Made by a program: the position numbers and the translations under genes
Origin: an uncultured Opitutia bacterium
GTDB lineage: Bacteria; Verrucomicrobiota; Verrucomicrobiia; Opitutales; Opitutaceae
Direction: 5' to 3'
Assembly (NCBI GenBank): GCA_903855985.1
Contig: CAIOAO010000103.1
Coordinates: 47,967 to 111,966, forward strand
DNA length: 64,000 nucleotides
In this document: in pieces, positions 18,403 to 26,403 of the stretch
Layout of the letters: each line of letters begins with the position of its first letter
How positions within the stretch are numbered: position 1 is the stretch's first letter
Notes under the pieces: generated by a model
Database searches by the model: none
Told to the model about the DNA's origin: nothing
The model's input: the letters and a program-made list of their open reading frames with translations, nothing else

Positions 18403-19291
18403 ACGCCACCGCGCGGTTCCGCCCGCGTGCCTTGGCCGCGTACAGCGCCTTGTCCGCCGCTGCCACGAGCTCGGCCCCCGTGCTGGCATTGGCCGGCATC
18501 TCGGCCGCTCCCGCGCTGACGGTGATCTTGAGCGCCTGGTCCGGTCCGATCGGAATCGGGGCGCTCGCCACCGCGGCACACGCGCGCTGCGCCGTCTCCA
18601 TCGCGGCCGAGCGGTCCGCCTGCATGATGATCAGGGCAAATTCCTCGCCGCCGAAACGCGCCGCCCGGTCCACCGTGCGCAACCCGCCCGACACCCGGGC
18701 GGCCACCGCCTGCAGCACGAGGTCGCCCACCTGGTGGCCGTGCGTGTCGTTGACGGACTTGAAATGGTCGATGTCCAGCATCACCAGCGAGAACGGGTGC
18801 CCGAAGCGCCGGGAGCGCTCCTCTTCCTCCGCGAGGATGCGGTCGAACTCGCGGCGGTTCAGCATGCCGGTCAGCTGGTCGCGCGTCGCCAGCTGCCGCA
18901 GCGCCGCGAGCGTCTCCGCCAGTTTCAGGGCGTAACGCAGCGAGCGCTCCAGGCTGTGCGAGGAAATTTCGCCCTTCACGAGATAGTCGAGCGCGCCGGC
19001 GTTCATCGCCTCGATGTCAATCCGCTCGGAGGACTCCGCCGTCAGGAAAACGATCGGCGTGTGCGAGCCGCCCGCCACCGCCTCGCGGATGAGTTCCAGG
19101 CCGTTGCGCTCCCCCAGCTGGTAATCCAGCAGGCACGCGGCGTGTTTGCCCTCGAGGAGCTGCGCCAGCCCCTCCTCGTACGTCTCGGCCCAGTCGAGGT
19201 CGAACGACTCCCCGCGGAAATTCTTGAAATGCGCCTGCGTGAGCCGGAATTGCAGCCGGTCGTCGTCAATGAGGAGGATGCGTCGTTTCAT
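18389..19291 (-). CDS. Response regulator with GGDEF domain (diguanylate cyclase)
   Basis: 300 residues. Residues 1-120 are a receiver domain with acidic DDD near residue 10 and the phospho-acceptor Asp in CLLDYQLG (D56). Residues about 130-300 are a GGDEF domain with RDQLTGMLNRREFD and an intact active-site GGEEF near residue 214. The product-inhibition I-site RTVD lies exactly five residues before GGEEF. It should make cyclic di-GMP in response to phosphorylation; no cognate histidine kinase is adjacent. The start overlaps the epimerase stop by 4 bp, which places it downstream in the same transcript. Confidence 0.92.
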   Translation of the reverse strand: MKRRILLIDDDRLQFRLTQAHFKNFRGESFDLDWAETYEEGLAQLLEGKHAACLLDYQLGERNGLELIREAVAGGSHTPIVFLTAESSERIDIEAMNAGALDYLVKGEISSHSLERSLRYALKLAETLAALRQLATRDQLTGMLNRREFDRILAEEEERSRRFGHPFSLVMLDIDHFKSVNDTHGHQVGDLVLQAVAARVSGGLRTVDRAARFGGEEFALIIMQADRSAAMETAQRACAAVASAPIPIGPDQALKITVSAGAAEMPANASTGAELVAAADKALYAAKARGRNRAVAFSDL

Positions 19292-20238
19292 GGGAGCACG
19301 GGGACCGGAGGTTCGGAAATGAGTTCGGCCAGACCCTCGGCGACGCCGGTGCGCGCCGTAAAGCCCAGCGCGGCCGCCGCCGCGGGATCGCCCAGCGAAT
19401 GCAGGATGTCCCCGGCCCGCGCCGGGCGGTGCACGGGAGCGCCCACGCCGGGATGCGCGGCGGCGAAGATCCCGGCGAGGTCCAGCAGCGAGGTCGCCCG
19501 GCCGGTGCAGATGTTCGCGGCGCCCGAGGTGAGCCCGGGCCGGGTCGCCGCCAGCGCATTCGCGCGGGCCACGTCGCGCACCGCGATGAAATCGCGCGTC
19601 TGGCGGCCGTCGCCGAACAGCGTCACGGGTTTCCCTTCGCGGTAGTTGCGGGCAAAGATCGAGATGACGCCCGAGTACGGTGAGGCGGGATCCTGCCGCG
19701 TCCCGAAGACGTTGAAGTACCGCTGGCAGCGCACGGTGAAACCGTAACAGGCGCCATGCCCGAGCAGCAGGTCCTCGGACGCGAGTTTCGCCGCGCCGTA
19801 GGGACTGACCGGGCGTTTTTCCGCCGACTCGCGGATCGGCCGCTCGGCGGCATCGCCGTAGATCGCGGCCGAGGAGGCAAAGACCACCCGGCCCACGCCG
19901 TGCAACCGCGCGGCCTCGGCGACGAGCTGGCTGGCCTGGACGTTGAGGGAAAAATTCAGCTCCGGGTTGGCGATACTCTCCTGCACGCTCACCAGCGCCG
20001 CCAGATGGATGATGGCGTCGGGCCGTTCCGCGGCCACGAGCGCCGCGAGCACGCCGGGCGCCGCCACGTCCTTCACGTGCAGGGCAAACGCCGGCGAACG
20101 CAGCGCGGTCGCGAGGTTTTCCTTCCGCCCGGTGCGAAAATTATCCACGCCGACGACCGCATGCCCCTCGCCCAGGAGGCAATCGGTCGTGTGGCTGCCG
20201 ATGAAGCCGGCGGCACCCGTGACGAGGATCTTGGCCAT
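19288..20238 (-). CDS. NAD-dependent sugar-nucleotide epimerase/dehydratase (GalE-like SDR)
   Basis: 316 residues from ATG 20238. The Rossmann motif GAAGFIGS lies near residue 8, HLAALVSV follows, and the catalytic SSAAIYG and YGAAK (Tyr-x3-Lys) are present, with QRYFNVFGTRQDP and the FGDGRQTRDFI end typical of UDP-glucose 4-epimerase relatives. It acts on a nucleotide sugar for envelope polysaccharide. It is slightly short of the usual length but complete. It lies just after trpA on the same strand and is coupled by a 4-bp overlap to the GGDEF gene, an unusual pairing that may link c-di-GMP to polysaccharide production. Confidence 0.88.
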   Translation of the reverse strand: MAKILVTGAAGFIGSHTTDCLLGEGHAVVGVDNFRTGRKENLATALRSPAFALHVKDVAAPGVLAALVAAERPDAIIHLAALVSVQESIANPELNFSLNVQASQLVAEAARLHGVGRVVFASSAAIYGDAAERPIRESAEKRPVSPYGAAKLASEDLLLGHGACYGFTVRCQRYFNVFGTRQDPASPYSGVISIFARNYREGKPVTLFGDGRQTRDFIAVRDVARANALAATRPGLTSGAANICTGRATSLLDLAGIFAAAHPGVGAPVHRPARAGDILHSLGDPAAAAALGFTARTGVAEGLAELISEPPVPVLP

Positions 20239-20274
20239 GATGGGCAGGGTTAGCGCCCCGTTCGCACGGGGCAA

Positions 20275-20288
20275 GCTGACATGTCAGC
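20275..20288. repeat. Perfect 14-bp palindrome over the trpA stop
   Basis: GCTGACATGTCAGC is self-complementary and includes the trpA stop codon (plus-strand TCA at 20284-20286). A second hairpin GCCCCG/CGGGGC lies at 20255-20272. Together they may end trpA transcription, though no T-run follows. Confidence 0.4.
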
Positions 20289-21087
20289 GGTGCGTCCCCG
20301 CGGCGAGGTCGGCCGTCACCGCGGCAAGCCGGGCGGTCATTTTATCCGGCGCCCCGAGATTTTCCCGGATGCAGTTGACCAGGGCGCTGCCCACGACGAC
20401 GCCGTCCGCCTGCGCGGCGACCTGCGCGACCTGCGCCCGGGTGGAAATGCCAAAGCCGACCGCCACGGGCAGCCGCGTGTGCGCCCGGATGCGGGCCACG
20501 GCCTCGGGAATGTTCGTCGCGGCATCCTTCCGCACGCCGGTGACGCCCTCGCGCGAGACGTAATAAATGAAACCGGTCGTCGCCGCCGCAATCACCGGGA
20601 TGCGCGCATCCGGCGTGGTCGGCGCAATGATGAAAACCGTGTCGAGCCCGTGTTTTTTCGCCGCTGTCCTCACCTCGCCCGCCTCCTCCGGCGGAAGGTC
20701 CAGCGTCAGCATCCCGTCCAGGCCCGCGGCCGCCGCAGCCCGCACGTAGGCGTCCACGCCGTTGGCAAACACCAGGTTGTAATACGTGTAGAACACGAGC
20801 GGTGCCTCGGGAAACTCGGCGCGCAGGCGGCGCACCAGCTCGAGCACGCGGGCGGCGTTCATGCCGCCCTCCAGCGCCCGTTGGGCGGCCAGCTGGTTGG
20901 TCAGGCCATCCGCCAGTGGATCGGAAAAAGGCACGCCGAGTTCGAGGATGTCCACGCCCCGGCCGAGCAGCGTGCGGCAGACGGCGAGCGAGGTCTCGAA
21001 ATCGGGGTCGCCGGCGCACACATAGCCGATGAAGGCGGCGCGGTTTTGGGCTTTGGCCCGGGCAAAAGCGGAGGCGAGGCGGGACAT
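20284..21087 (-). CDS. trpA: Tryptophan synthase alpha subunit
   Basis: 267 residues from ATG 21087 (MSRLASAFARAK). It cleaves indole-3-glycerol phosphate and passes indole to TrpB. The motifs are AFIGYVCAGDPD (catalytic Glu position replaced in register by the usual following region), LELGVPFSDPLADG with the catalytic Asp, GLDGMLTLDLPPEE, FIIAPTTPD, and the phosphate-binding GFGIST and GVVVGSALV. trpB is not adjacent in the window, so this is an orphan copy locally; the rest of the pathway must be elsewhere. Confidence 0.95.
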   Translation of the reverse strand: MSRLASAFARAKAQNRAAFIGYVCAGDPDFETSLAVCRTLLGRGVDILELGVPFSDPLADGLTNQLAAQRALEGGMNAARVLELVRRLRAEFPEAPLVFYTYYNLVFANGVDAYVRAAAAAGLDGMLTLDLPPEEAGEVRTAAKKHGLDTVFIIAPTTPDARIPVIAAATTGFIYYVSREGVTGVRKDAATNIPEAVARIRAHTRLPVAVGFGISTRAQVAQVAAQADGVVVGSALVNCIRENLGAPDKMTARLAAVTADLAAGTHR

Positions 21088-21132
21088 GCGAGGGTCTAGC
21101 TCAGAGGCATTCGCGCCGCGGTGCAATTGTCG

Positions 21133-21241
21133 TTTTCAAACCCGGCCCACCCTCGCAAACCCACGGGATTTTACCGCGAATGAACCGGCCAACTCGCAAG
21201 CTCCGGGATTTCTCCAGGGCCGCCGTGACACGGGTTTGAAA
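21133..21241. repeat. Short inverted-repeat element with internal direct repeats
   Basis: TTTCAAACCCG (21134-21144) has a perfect inverted copy CGGGTTTGAAA at 21231-21241. Between them two diverged direct copies of CTCGCAAnnC-CGGGATTT occur (near 21152 and 21194). It fills the gap between trpA and the endonuclease gene. Confidence 0.6.
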
Positions 21242-21252
21242 GCACCGCCGGC

Positions 21253-22026
21253 CTACGCCAGGTCGAAGTCCACCAGCACAGGGCGGTGATCGGACAACAT
21301 CACGCGCAGGACCTCGCTGTGCACCCGGCCGGAGGGCGGCGGCAGGAGCACGAAGTCGAGCAGGCGCTGCGGCAGCGGCGAGGGGAACGTCTTCCCCTTG
21401 CGCGGATGCAGCACGTAGTCGGCGTAATCCGAGAGATGGCTGAGCAGGGCCGCGGTCGCGTCGGGGCTGTGCCCGGGATTGTTGAAGTCCCCGCAGATGA
21501 TCGGCGGCAAATCCCAGTGCGGGCCGCGCTCGCGGAGTTTCTCACGCAGCCACGCCAGCAGCCGGCCGATCTGCCGGATGCGGTGCTCGCGCGAGCCAAA
21601 GTGCAGGTGGATGTTGACGACCGGCACGATCCGGCCGCCGACGTCGAACTCGGCAAAAAGAAACCCCTTCTCCCCTACCGTCGCCTGCCCGAAGACCACG
21701 GTTTCGGTCGCCAGGATCGGGTGCCGCGACAGCAGCGCGTTGCCATAGCAGAGATTGAGCAGGCCCTTCCGCCGCGTGTTGATGCCGAAGACGGCGTGGG
21801 GAAAGCCGGCGTACAGCCGCAGGTACTCGAGATGGTCGAAATTCCCCGCCCAGCGCGAGCACTCGTCGATTTCCTGCAGCGCCACCATGTCCGGCTGCAG
21901 CTTCTCAATCAGCTTCGCAATTTTGCGCAGGTTGTTCTTCAGCTTTTGCGCCGAGGTCAGGCCCTGGATGGGATTGAGCCCGCGGCCATGCGCGATGTTG
22001 AAGGTAAGGAGACGCAGGCGCGGCAT
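21253..22026 (-). CDS. Endonuclease/exonuclease/phosphatase family protein
   Basis: 257 residues. The fold is shown by LLTFNIAHGRG at the N-terminus, MVALQEIDE (metal-binding Glu), NIHLHFGSREHR, the ICGDFNNPG motif (catalytic Asp and Asn) and the C-terminal LSDHRPVLVDFDL (Asp-His pair). The family contains DNases, inositol phosphatases and sphingomyelinase-like enzymes; the substrate cannot be decided here. No signal peptide is seen, so it is probably cytoplasmic. It stands alone in orientation with trpA downstream. Confidence 0.85.
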   Translation of the reverse strand: MPRLRLLTFNIAHGRGLNPIQGLTSAQKLKNNLRKIAKLIEKLQPDMVALQEIDECSRWAGNFDHLEYLRLYAGFPHAVFGINTRRKGLLNLCYGNALLSRHPILATETVVFGQATVGEKGFLFAEFDVGGRIVPVVNIHLHFGSREHRIRQIGRLLAWLREKLRERGPHWDLPPIICGDFNNPGHSPDATAALLSHLSDYADYVLHPRKGKTFPSPLPQRLLDFVLLPPPSGRVHSEVLRVMLSDHRPVLVDFDLA

Positions 22027-22229
22027 GGAACTCTGCCCAGACTGAAACCCGTCCGAAACAGGGCAACGGCAAAGGCGGAACGAAAAGGACTGTACCCGTC
22101 CAGCGAGGGATGTTCCGGGTCACCGGAAACCCGTGGGAATGCCGCCGGTGGCACGGGATCAAGGTTCGTTGCGCGGCTAAATCCCGTCTGCAAACCGGCT
22201 CTCGAAGCATTGATGATCAACGCTTAAAA

Positions 22230-22307
22230 TGGGGCGGCCAACGGGACTCGAACCCGCGACCCCTAGATTCACAATCTAGTGCTCTAACCAACTGAGCTAT
22301 GACCGCC
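22230..22307 (-). tRNA. tRNA-His (GTG anticodon), CCA encoded
   Basis: The minus strand folds into a full cloverleaf. The acceptor GCGGTCA pairs with TGGCCGC, the D-arm is TAGCTCAGTTGGTTAGAGC, the anticodon stem is CTAGA/TCTAG with loop TTGTGAA (anticodon GTG), and the T-arm contains GGGTTCGAGTCCC. The histidine-specific extra G at -1 (22307) pairs with C73, and the terminal CCA is encoded (22230-22232). Confidence 0.96.
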
Positions 22308-22386
22308 GTAAAGAGCCGGCGAACTTCGCGAGCCGGCCGGGCACTGTCAATCCCTTCCGTGGCCGGTCAGGGGCGTCCGCCCCCGG

Positions 22387-23505
22387 CTACATCCCCATCC
22401 GCTCCCAGCCTTTCCGGCTCGGGTCGCGGGGAGGCAAACCGAGGATCTCGCGGCCCAGGTCCACATAATACCGGTAGTTCTCAATCGAGGTGCCGTTGGG
22501 AATCTGGTGATCCAGCCCGAACACGCATCCGCCTTCCCGCATCAGGGGCTGCAGCTTGTACTCGAGCTCGCGGCGGATCGCCGCCTTGTCCTCGCGGAGC
22601 ACGTGCTTGTCGATGCCCCCGAGCATCTGGAGTTTCTTCCCGTACTGCTTCCGCACCGCCACCATGTCCATGCCGGCGGCCGGCTCCATCGGGTAGAGGC
22701 AGGTGATGCCGCAGTCCAGGAGCGCCGGAATCACCGAGTCAATGTTCCCATCCGTGTCCATCTGGAAGATCTTCGCGCCGCGCTCCGCCAGCGGCTCCCA
22801 AATCGCGCGGTAGTAGGGCCGGAAATGCTCCTGGATCTGCCGCGGACCCACCAGCGGACCCGATTTGCCCGCGAAGTCCTCGTGCACCGAGAGCTGGTCA
22901 ATCTGCACCTCCGCGGCGATCGGCTCGAGCACCCGAAGCATCGTGTCCTGCAGCGTCGCCATGATGTCCGCCATCAGCTCCGGCTGCTCGTAATACGCGA
23001 GGCAGGCGATTTCCTCGCCCATGAGGTCGCGGGGCATGTCAAACGCTCCCGGCATGTATGCGCGGATCAGCGCGCCCTCCTCCCGGGCGCGTTTCGCCGC
23101 CGCCACCTCGTCCCAGTTGATCCGGTCGGGGGTGAATTCGTAAAACGGCTTCACCCGCAGCCAGTCATCCATGTTCTGCACCGGAAAATCCATCGGCAGG
23201 GCGTGCGTGGCCGTTTTCTTCAAGAGCAACAGCGTCCGCCCGAGAAAGTCCCGCTGCACCCGCTTCTCGTCCGTCTCCTCCAGGGTCACGGGTGCCGCGC
23301 CCCGGGGGAGCGGGTAGCCCCCAAAATCCACGATCGGCACATAATCCCAGTCAAAGGCCGTGAGGTTGATCTCGTCCTCCGTCGCGCCTTGCGCCCGCCA
23401 TTCGTCCTCCAGTCCGATCAGCGTGCCGAAGAGCTCGACAAACATCGGCCGCGGGGCGGATGCGCTGGTCATGAGGTCGAGGTATTGCTGGCGGTGGAAA
23501 CGCAT
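22387..23505 (-). CDS. Uroporphyrinogen decarboxylase (URO-D) family protein
   Basis: 372 residues. MRFHRQQYLDLMT at the start, VPIVDFGGYPL, FVELFGT, GPLVGPRQIQEHFRPYY, FQMDTDGNID, YPMEPAAGMDM and MLGGIDKHVL match the URO-D/corrinoid-methyltransferase superfamily rather than true HemE, which has a different N-terminus. In Verrucomicrobiota and related bacteria such genes often lie near sugar catabolism or methyl-transfer genes; its substrate is not predictable here. It follows the tRNA-His gene on the same strand. No signal peptide is seen. Confidence 0.82.
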   Translation of the reverse strand: MRFHRQQYLDLMTSASAPRPMFVELFGTLIGLEDEWRAQGATEDEINLTAFDWDYVPIVDFGGYPLPRGAAPVTLEETDEKRVQRDFLGRTLLLLKKTATHALPMDFPVQNMDDWLRVKPFYEFTPDRINWDEVAAAKRAREEGALIRAYMPGAFDMPRDLMGEEIACLAYYEQPELMADIMATLQDTMLRVLEPIAAEVQIDQLSVHEDFAGKSGPLVGPRQIQEHFRPYYRAIWEPLAERGAKIFQMDTDGNIDSVIPALLDCGITCLYPMEPAAGMDMVAVRKQYGKKLQMLGGIDKHVLREDKAAIRRELEYKLQPLMREGGCVFGLDHQIPNGTSIENYRYYVDLGREILGLPPRDPSRKGWERMGM

Positions 23506-23609
23506 GGAAAAAGGCAGGAAGTTCGCTTGTCACCCCCGGGGGCCGGGGCTTCATGGAAGACTAGTCCTCAAAATCGAAACCCCGCGGCGACCCAATTGAA
23601 AGACACGAT

Positions 23610-24404
23610 ATGTTGTTCTGGCTCAAAAAAGCGGTCTCTTTTTGGCTGATGCCGCTGCCGCTGTGCGTCGCACTTATGGCGGCCGGCCTGCTGCTGCTGC
23701 GCTCCACCCGCTGGCCCAAGGCCGGCCGCCGGCTGCTGATCACAGGCTGGGTGCTGTTTTTTCTGCTGAGCAACAAACAGGTCGGGCAGGCCTTGCTGCG
23801 TCCGCTGGAAAGCCAGTACGCCGCGCAGCCGGAACTGCCGGCCGGCTCACCCCTGCCCGCCCCGCTCGCGGCCTGCCGGGCCATTGTGGTGCTGGGCGGC
23901 GGGCACTCGGACCAGGCCGGCCTGTCCGCCCTCAACCAACTCAGCGCCTCCTCCCTGTTCCGCCTGACCGAGGGGGTGCGCCTGGCGCGGTCGCTGCCCG
24001 ACGCCACCCTGATCGTCTCCGGCCCGGGCGCGGGCAAAAACAGCCCCACCCATGCCTCCGTGCTCGCCGCCGCGGCGGTTTCGCTCGGGATTGACCCGCG
24101 TCGCATCGTGCAAATTGACACCGCCCGGGACACCGATGACGAGGTTCAGGCCGTGAAACAGCTGCTCGGCAGCCACACCCCCTTTGCGCTGGTGACGTCA
24201 GCCTGGCACATGCCCCGGGCGATGGGCCTCATGCGGCGGGCCGGGATGACCCCGCTGCCCTGTCCGGCGGGCACGGTCTCGCGGGCCAGCGGCGAAACCC
24301 GCGCCAGCGACTGGCTGTTCGATCTCTCCGGCCTCGAACAGAGCAACTGGGCCATTTACGAGCGCCTGGGCACGGCTTGGGCAAAACTTCAGGGTAAGAT
24401 CTGA
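23610..24404 (+). CDS. YdcF/ElyC-type DUF218 membrane protein
   Basis: 264 residues. Two N-terminal hydrophobic segments (about residues 8-30 and 42-60) precede the DUF218 domain, which begins CRAIVVLGGGH, continues with LTEGVRLAR, ATLIVSGPG and HASVLAAAA, and ends with FALVTSAWHMPRAMGLMRRAG. The family includes E. coli SanA, YdcF and ElyC, linked to envelope and peptidoglycan precursor or lipid-carrier metabolism. The C-terminal WAIYERLGTAWAKL is typical. It is divergent from the URO-D-family gene. Confidence 0.85.
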   Translation: MLFWLKKAVSFWLMPLPLCVALMAAGLLLLRSTRWPKAGRRLLITGWVLFFLLSNKQVGQALLRPLESQYAAQPELPAGSPLPAPLAACRAIVVLGGGHSDQAGLSALNQLSASSLFRLTEGVRLARSLPDATLIVSGPGAGKNSPTHASVLAAAAVSLGIDPRRIVQIDTARDTDDEVQAVKQLLGSHTPFALVTSAWHMPRAMGLMRRAGMTPLPCPAGTVSRASGETRASDWLFDLSGLEQSNWAIYERLGTAWAKLQGKI

Positions 24405-24508
24405 TTTTTTAACTGCTAATGGAAATGAGTTTACGCGATTTCGGCTAATCCTGAAAGGATGGCCTCGGCCCAAGTGTTCATTCGCGTCCAATCGCGGTTA
24501 GCCCGTTT
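24405..24508. repeat. Degenerate inverted repeat of TTCGCG/GCGGTTA type
   Basis: The right arm (about 24476-24502) contains TTCATTCGCGTCCAATCGCG followed by GTTAG; the left arm (about 24409-24437, starting TTAACTGCTAATGG) is a decayed inverted copy. The same unit reappears near 44584-44599. Confidence 0.5.
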
Positions 24509-24553
24509 TTGCCTCGCCAATACCCCCTCCCCCGTTACCCAAACAAACACCCT

Positions 24554-25195
24554 ATGATTTCATGGCTTAAGAAGATCTTCGGCAAAGAGGACAAATTCTT
24601 CGACCTGCTGGAAGCGGGCGCCCAGGAAGCCAAAACCAGCGTCAATCTGCTGGCCAGTTACCTCCACACCCTCAGCGCCGGCGGTCCGCCGGCCAACCTC
24701 GACGACTTCGTCCAGTCCCGCCGCAAGGAAAAGCGCATCCGGCACGAGATGACCGAGGAACTCAGCAAAACCTTTGTCACCCCCCTCGAGCGCGAGGACA
24801 TCGAGGCCCTCTCGTTCGCCCTCTATCGGATCCCCAAGGCCGTCGAGAAGATCGTCGAGCGCCTCTCCATTTATCCCGGCCGGGTGCCGCACGCCGCCTT
24901 CCAGCGCCAGGCCGAGCTGCTCAACCTCGCCGCCGATGCCGTCGCCTTCATGGTGCAGCAGCTGCGCGGTGGCACCCACATTGAAAAGATCCGCGAGGCC
25001 AACGACCGGCTGCAATACGCCGAGGGCGAGGCCGACAAGGTCATGCTCACGCTGCTCAAGGACCTCTACCATGGTCCCTATGACGCCAAGGAACTGGTCA
25101 TCCTCCAGGAGATTTACGAGATGGTGGAGCAGGCCGTCGACCGCTGCCGCAACGCCGGCAACATCGTCGTCCAGATCGTCCTGAAGCACTCCTGA
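24554..25195 (+). CDS. DUF47/PhoU-like accessory protein of a PiT phosphate transporter
   Basis: 213 residues from ATG 24554 (MISWLKKIFGKEDKFFDLLE). The helical protein has the DUF47 pattern: FFDLLEAGA, LEREDIEALSFALYRIPKAVEKIVER, and the C-terminal KELVILQEIYEMVEQAVDRCRNAGNIV. Members are partners or regulators of PiT phosphate permeases. The PiT gene starts 19 bp downstream, so the two form one operon. It faces the pst-pho series convergently. Confidence 0.92.
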   Translation: MISWLKKIFGKEDKFFDLLEAGAQEAKTSVNLLASYLHTLSAGGPPANLDDFVQSRRKEKRIRHEMTEELSKTFVTPLEREDIEALSFALYRIPKAVEKIVERLSIYPGRVPHAAFQRQAELLNLAADAVAFMVQQLRGGTHIEKIREANDRLQYAEGEADKVMLTLLKDLYHGPYDAKELVILQEIYEMVEQAVDRCRNAGNIVVQIVLKHS

Positions 25196-25214
25196 GCCGG
25201 GCGCCGCCTCCCTC

Positions 25215-26279
25215 ATGACGCTCTTCCTGCTCGTTCTGCTGGCCGCGCTGGTTTTCGAGTACATCAACGGTTTTCACGACACGGCGAACGCCATCGCGAC
25301 TGTCGTCTCGACCAAGGTGCTGTCCCCCCGCTGGGCCATCACCTGGGCCGCCGGTTTCAACCTGCTCGGCGCCCTCACGGGCACCGCCGTCGCCACCACG
25401 ATCGGCAAGGGTCTCGTGGACACCCAGTACGTCACCATGGCCACGGTGCTGGGTGCGTTGATCAGCGCGATCATCTGGGGCCTCGTCACCTGGTGGCTCG
25501 GCCTGCCGTCCAGTTCCAGCCACGCGCTCGTTGGCGGCCTGTGCGGTGCCGCCCTCGGCACGGCCGACGGCAACTGGAACGTGCTGCACTGGTCCATCAC
25601 CAGCGCCTCGGGCGCGCATTCCGGGCTCTGGCCGAAAATCGTCATGCCCATGGTGCTCTCGCCGCTGCTGGGCTTCTTCGGCGGGGCGCTGCTGATGTTC
25701 ATCCTCACGGTCATCCTGCGGAAAGTCACCCCGCGGATCGTCAACCTCATCTTCGGCAAAGCCCAGCTGCTCAGCGCGGGATTCATGGGCTTCAGCCATG
25801 GTTCCAACGACGCCCAAAAAACCATGGGCATCATCGCCCTCGCGCTTTTCACCGGGACCACCTCGGGCGCGTTCAAGGACCTGCCGGCCTGGGCGGGTTT
25901 CCTCCGCACCCCGGAGTTCACCGTTCCGTACTGGGTGATGCTCACCTGCGCGCTCACCATGGCCGCCGGCACCGCCGCGGGTGGCTGGCGCATCATCCGC
26001 ACCATGGGCCACAAGATGGTCAAGATGCAGCCCGTGCACGGCTTCGCCGCGGAGACCACCGCCGCCGTCATCATTCACACCGCCTCCACCTACGGCGTGC
26101 CCGTCTCAACCACGCACGTCATCGCCACCTCGATCATGGGCGTCGGCGCGATGAAGCGCTACAGCGCCGTGAAATGGGGCCTCGTCGGCCGCATCGTCTG
26201 GGCCTGGGTCCTTACCCTGCCCCTGACCGGCCTGCTCGGCTACGGCATCGTCCGCCTGCTGCACGCGTTCGGGATCTGA
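25215..26279 (+). CDS. Low-affinity inorganic phosphate transporter, PiT family
   Basis: 354 residues with about ten membrane segments. The two PiT signature regions are present: EYINGFHDTANAIATVVSTK near the N-terminus, and GFSHGSNDAQKTMGIIAL in the middle; GLPSSSSHALVGGLCGAA and YGVPVSTTHVIATSIMGVG are the matching conserved loops. It carries metal-phosphate with protons at the inner membrane. It is cotranscribed with the upstream DUF47 gene and lies tail-to-tail with phoR. Both low- and high-affinity phosphate systems are thus next to each other. Confidence 0.95.
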   Translation: MTLFLLVLLAALVFEYINGFHDTANAIATVVSTKVLSPRWAITWAAGFNLLGALTGTAVATTIGKGLVDTQYVTMATVLGALISAIIWGLVTWWLGLPSSSSHALVGGLCGAALGTADGNWNVLHWSITSASGAHSGLWPKIVMPMVLSPLLGFFGGALLMFILTVILRKVTPRIVNLIFGKAQLLSAGFMGFSHGSNDAQKTMGIIALALFTGTTSGAFKDLPAWAGFLRTPEFTVPYWVMLTCALTMAAGTAAGGWRIIRTMGHKMVKMQPVHGFAAETTAAVIIHTASTYGVPVSTTHVIATSIMGVGAMKRYSAVKWGLVGRIVWAWVLTLPLTGLLGYGIVRLLHAFGI

Positions 26280-26281
26280 CC

Positions 26282-26398
26282 TGTTTTACAGGAGATAACG
26301 TAGAATACGGAGAAGAGTGCTTGGGCCTGGTGTCCACTGTCAGGGGAATCCAGGTCAGGAACCTGCTCCGTTCCTCGGTTTCCTCCGGTGAGAAAACA
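26282..26398. repeat. Inverted-repeat element of CTCCGT/AGGAGA type
   Basis: The left arm TGTTTTACAGGAGATAACG (26283-26301, extending to 26316) has an imperfect inverted copy at 26366-26398 that ends TCCTCCGGTGAGAAAACA. An inner CCTGG/CCAGG pair lies between. It occupies the whole gap between the convergent PiT and phoR genes. Confidence 0.6.
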
Positions 26399-26403
26399 AA
26401 CCC

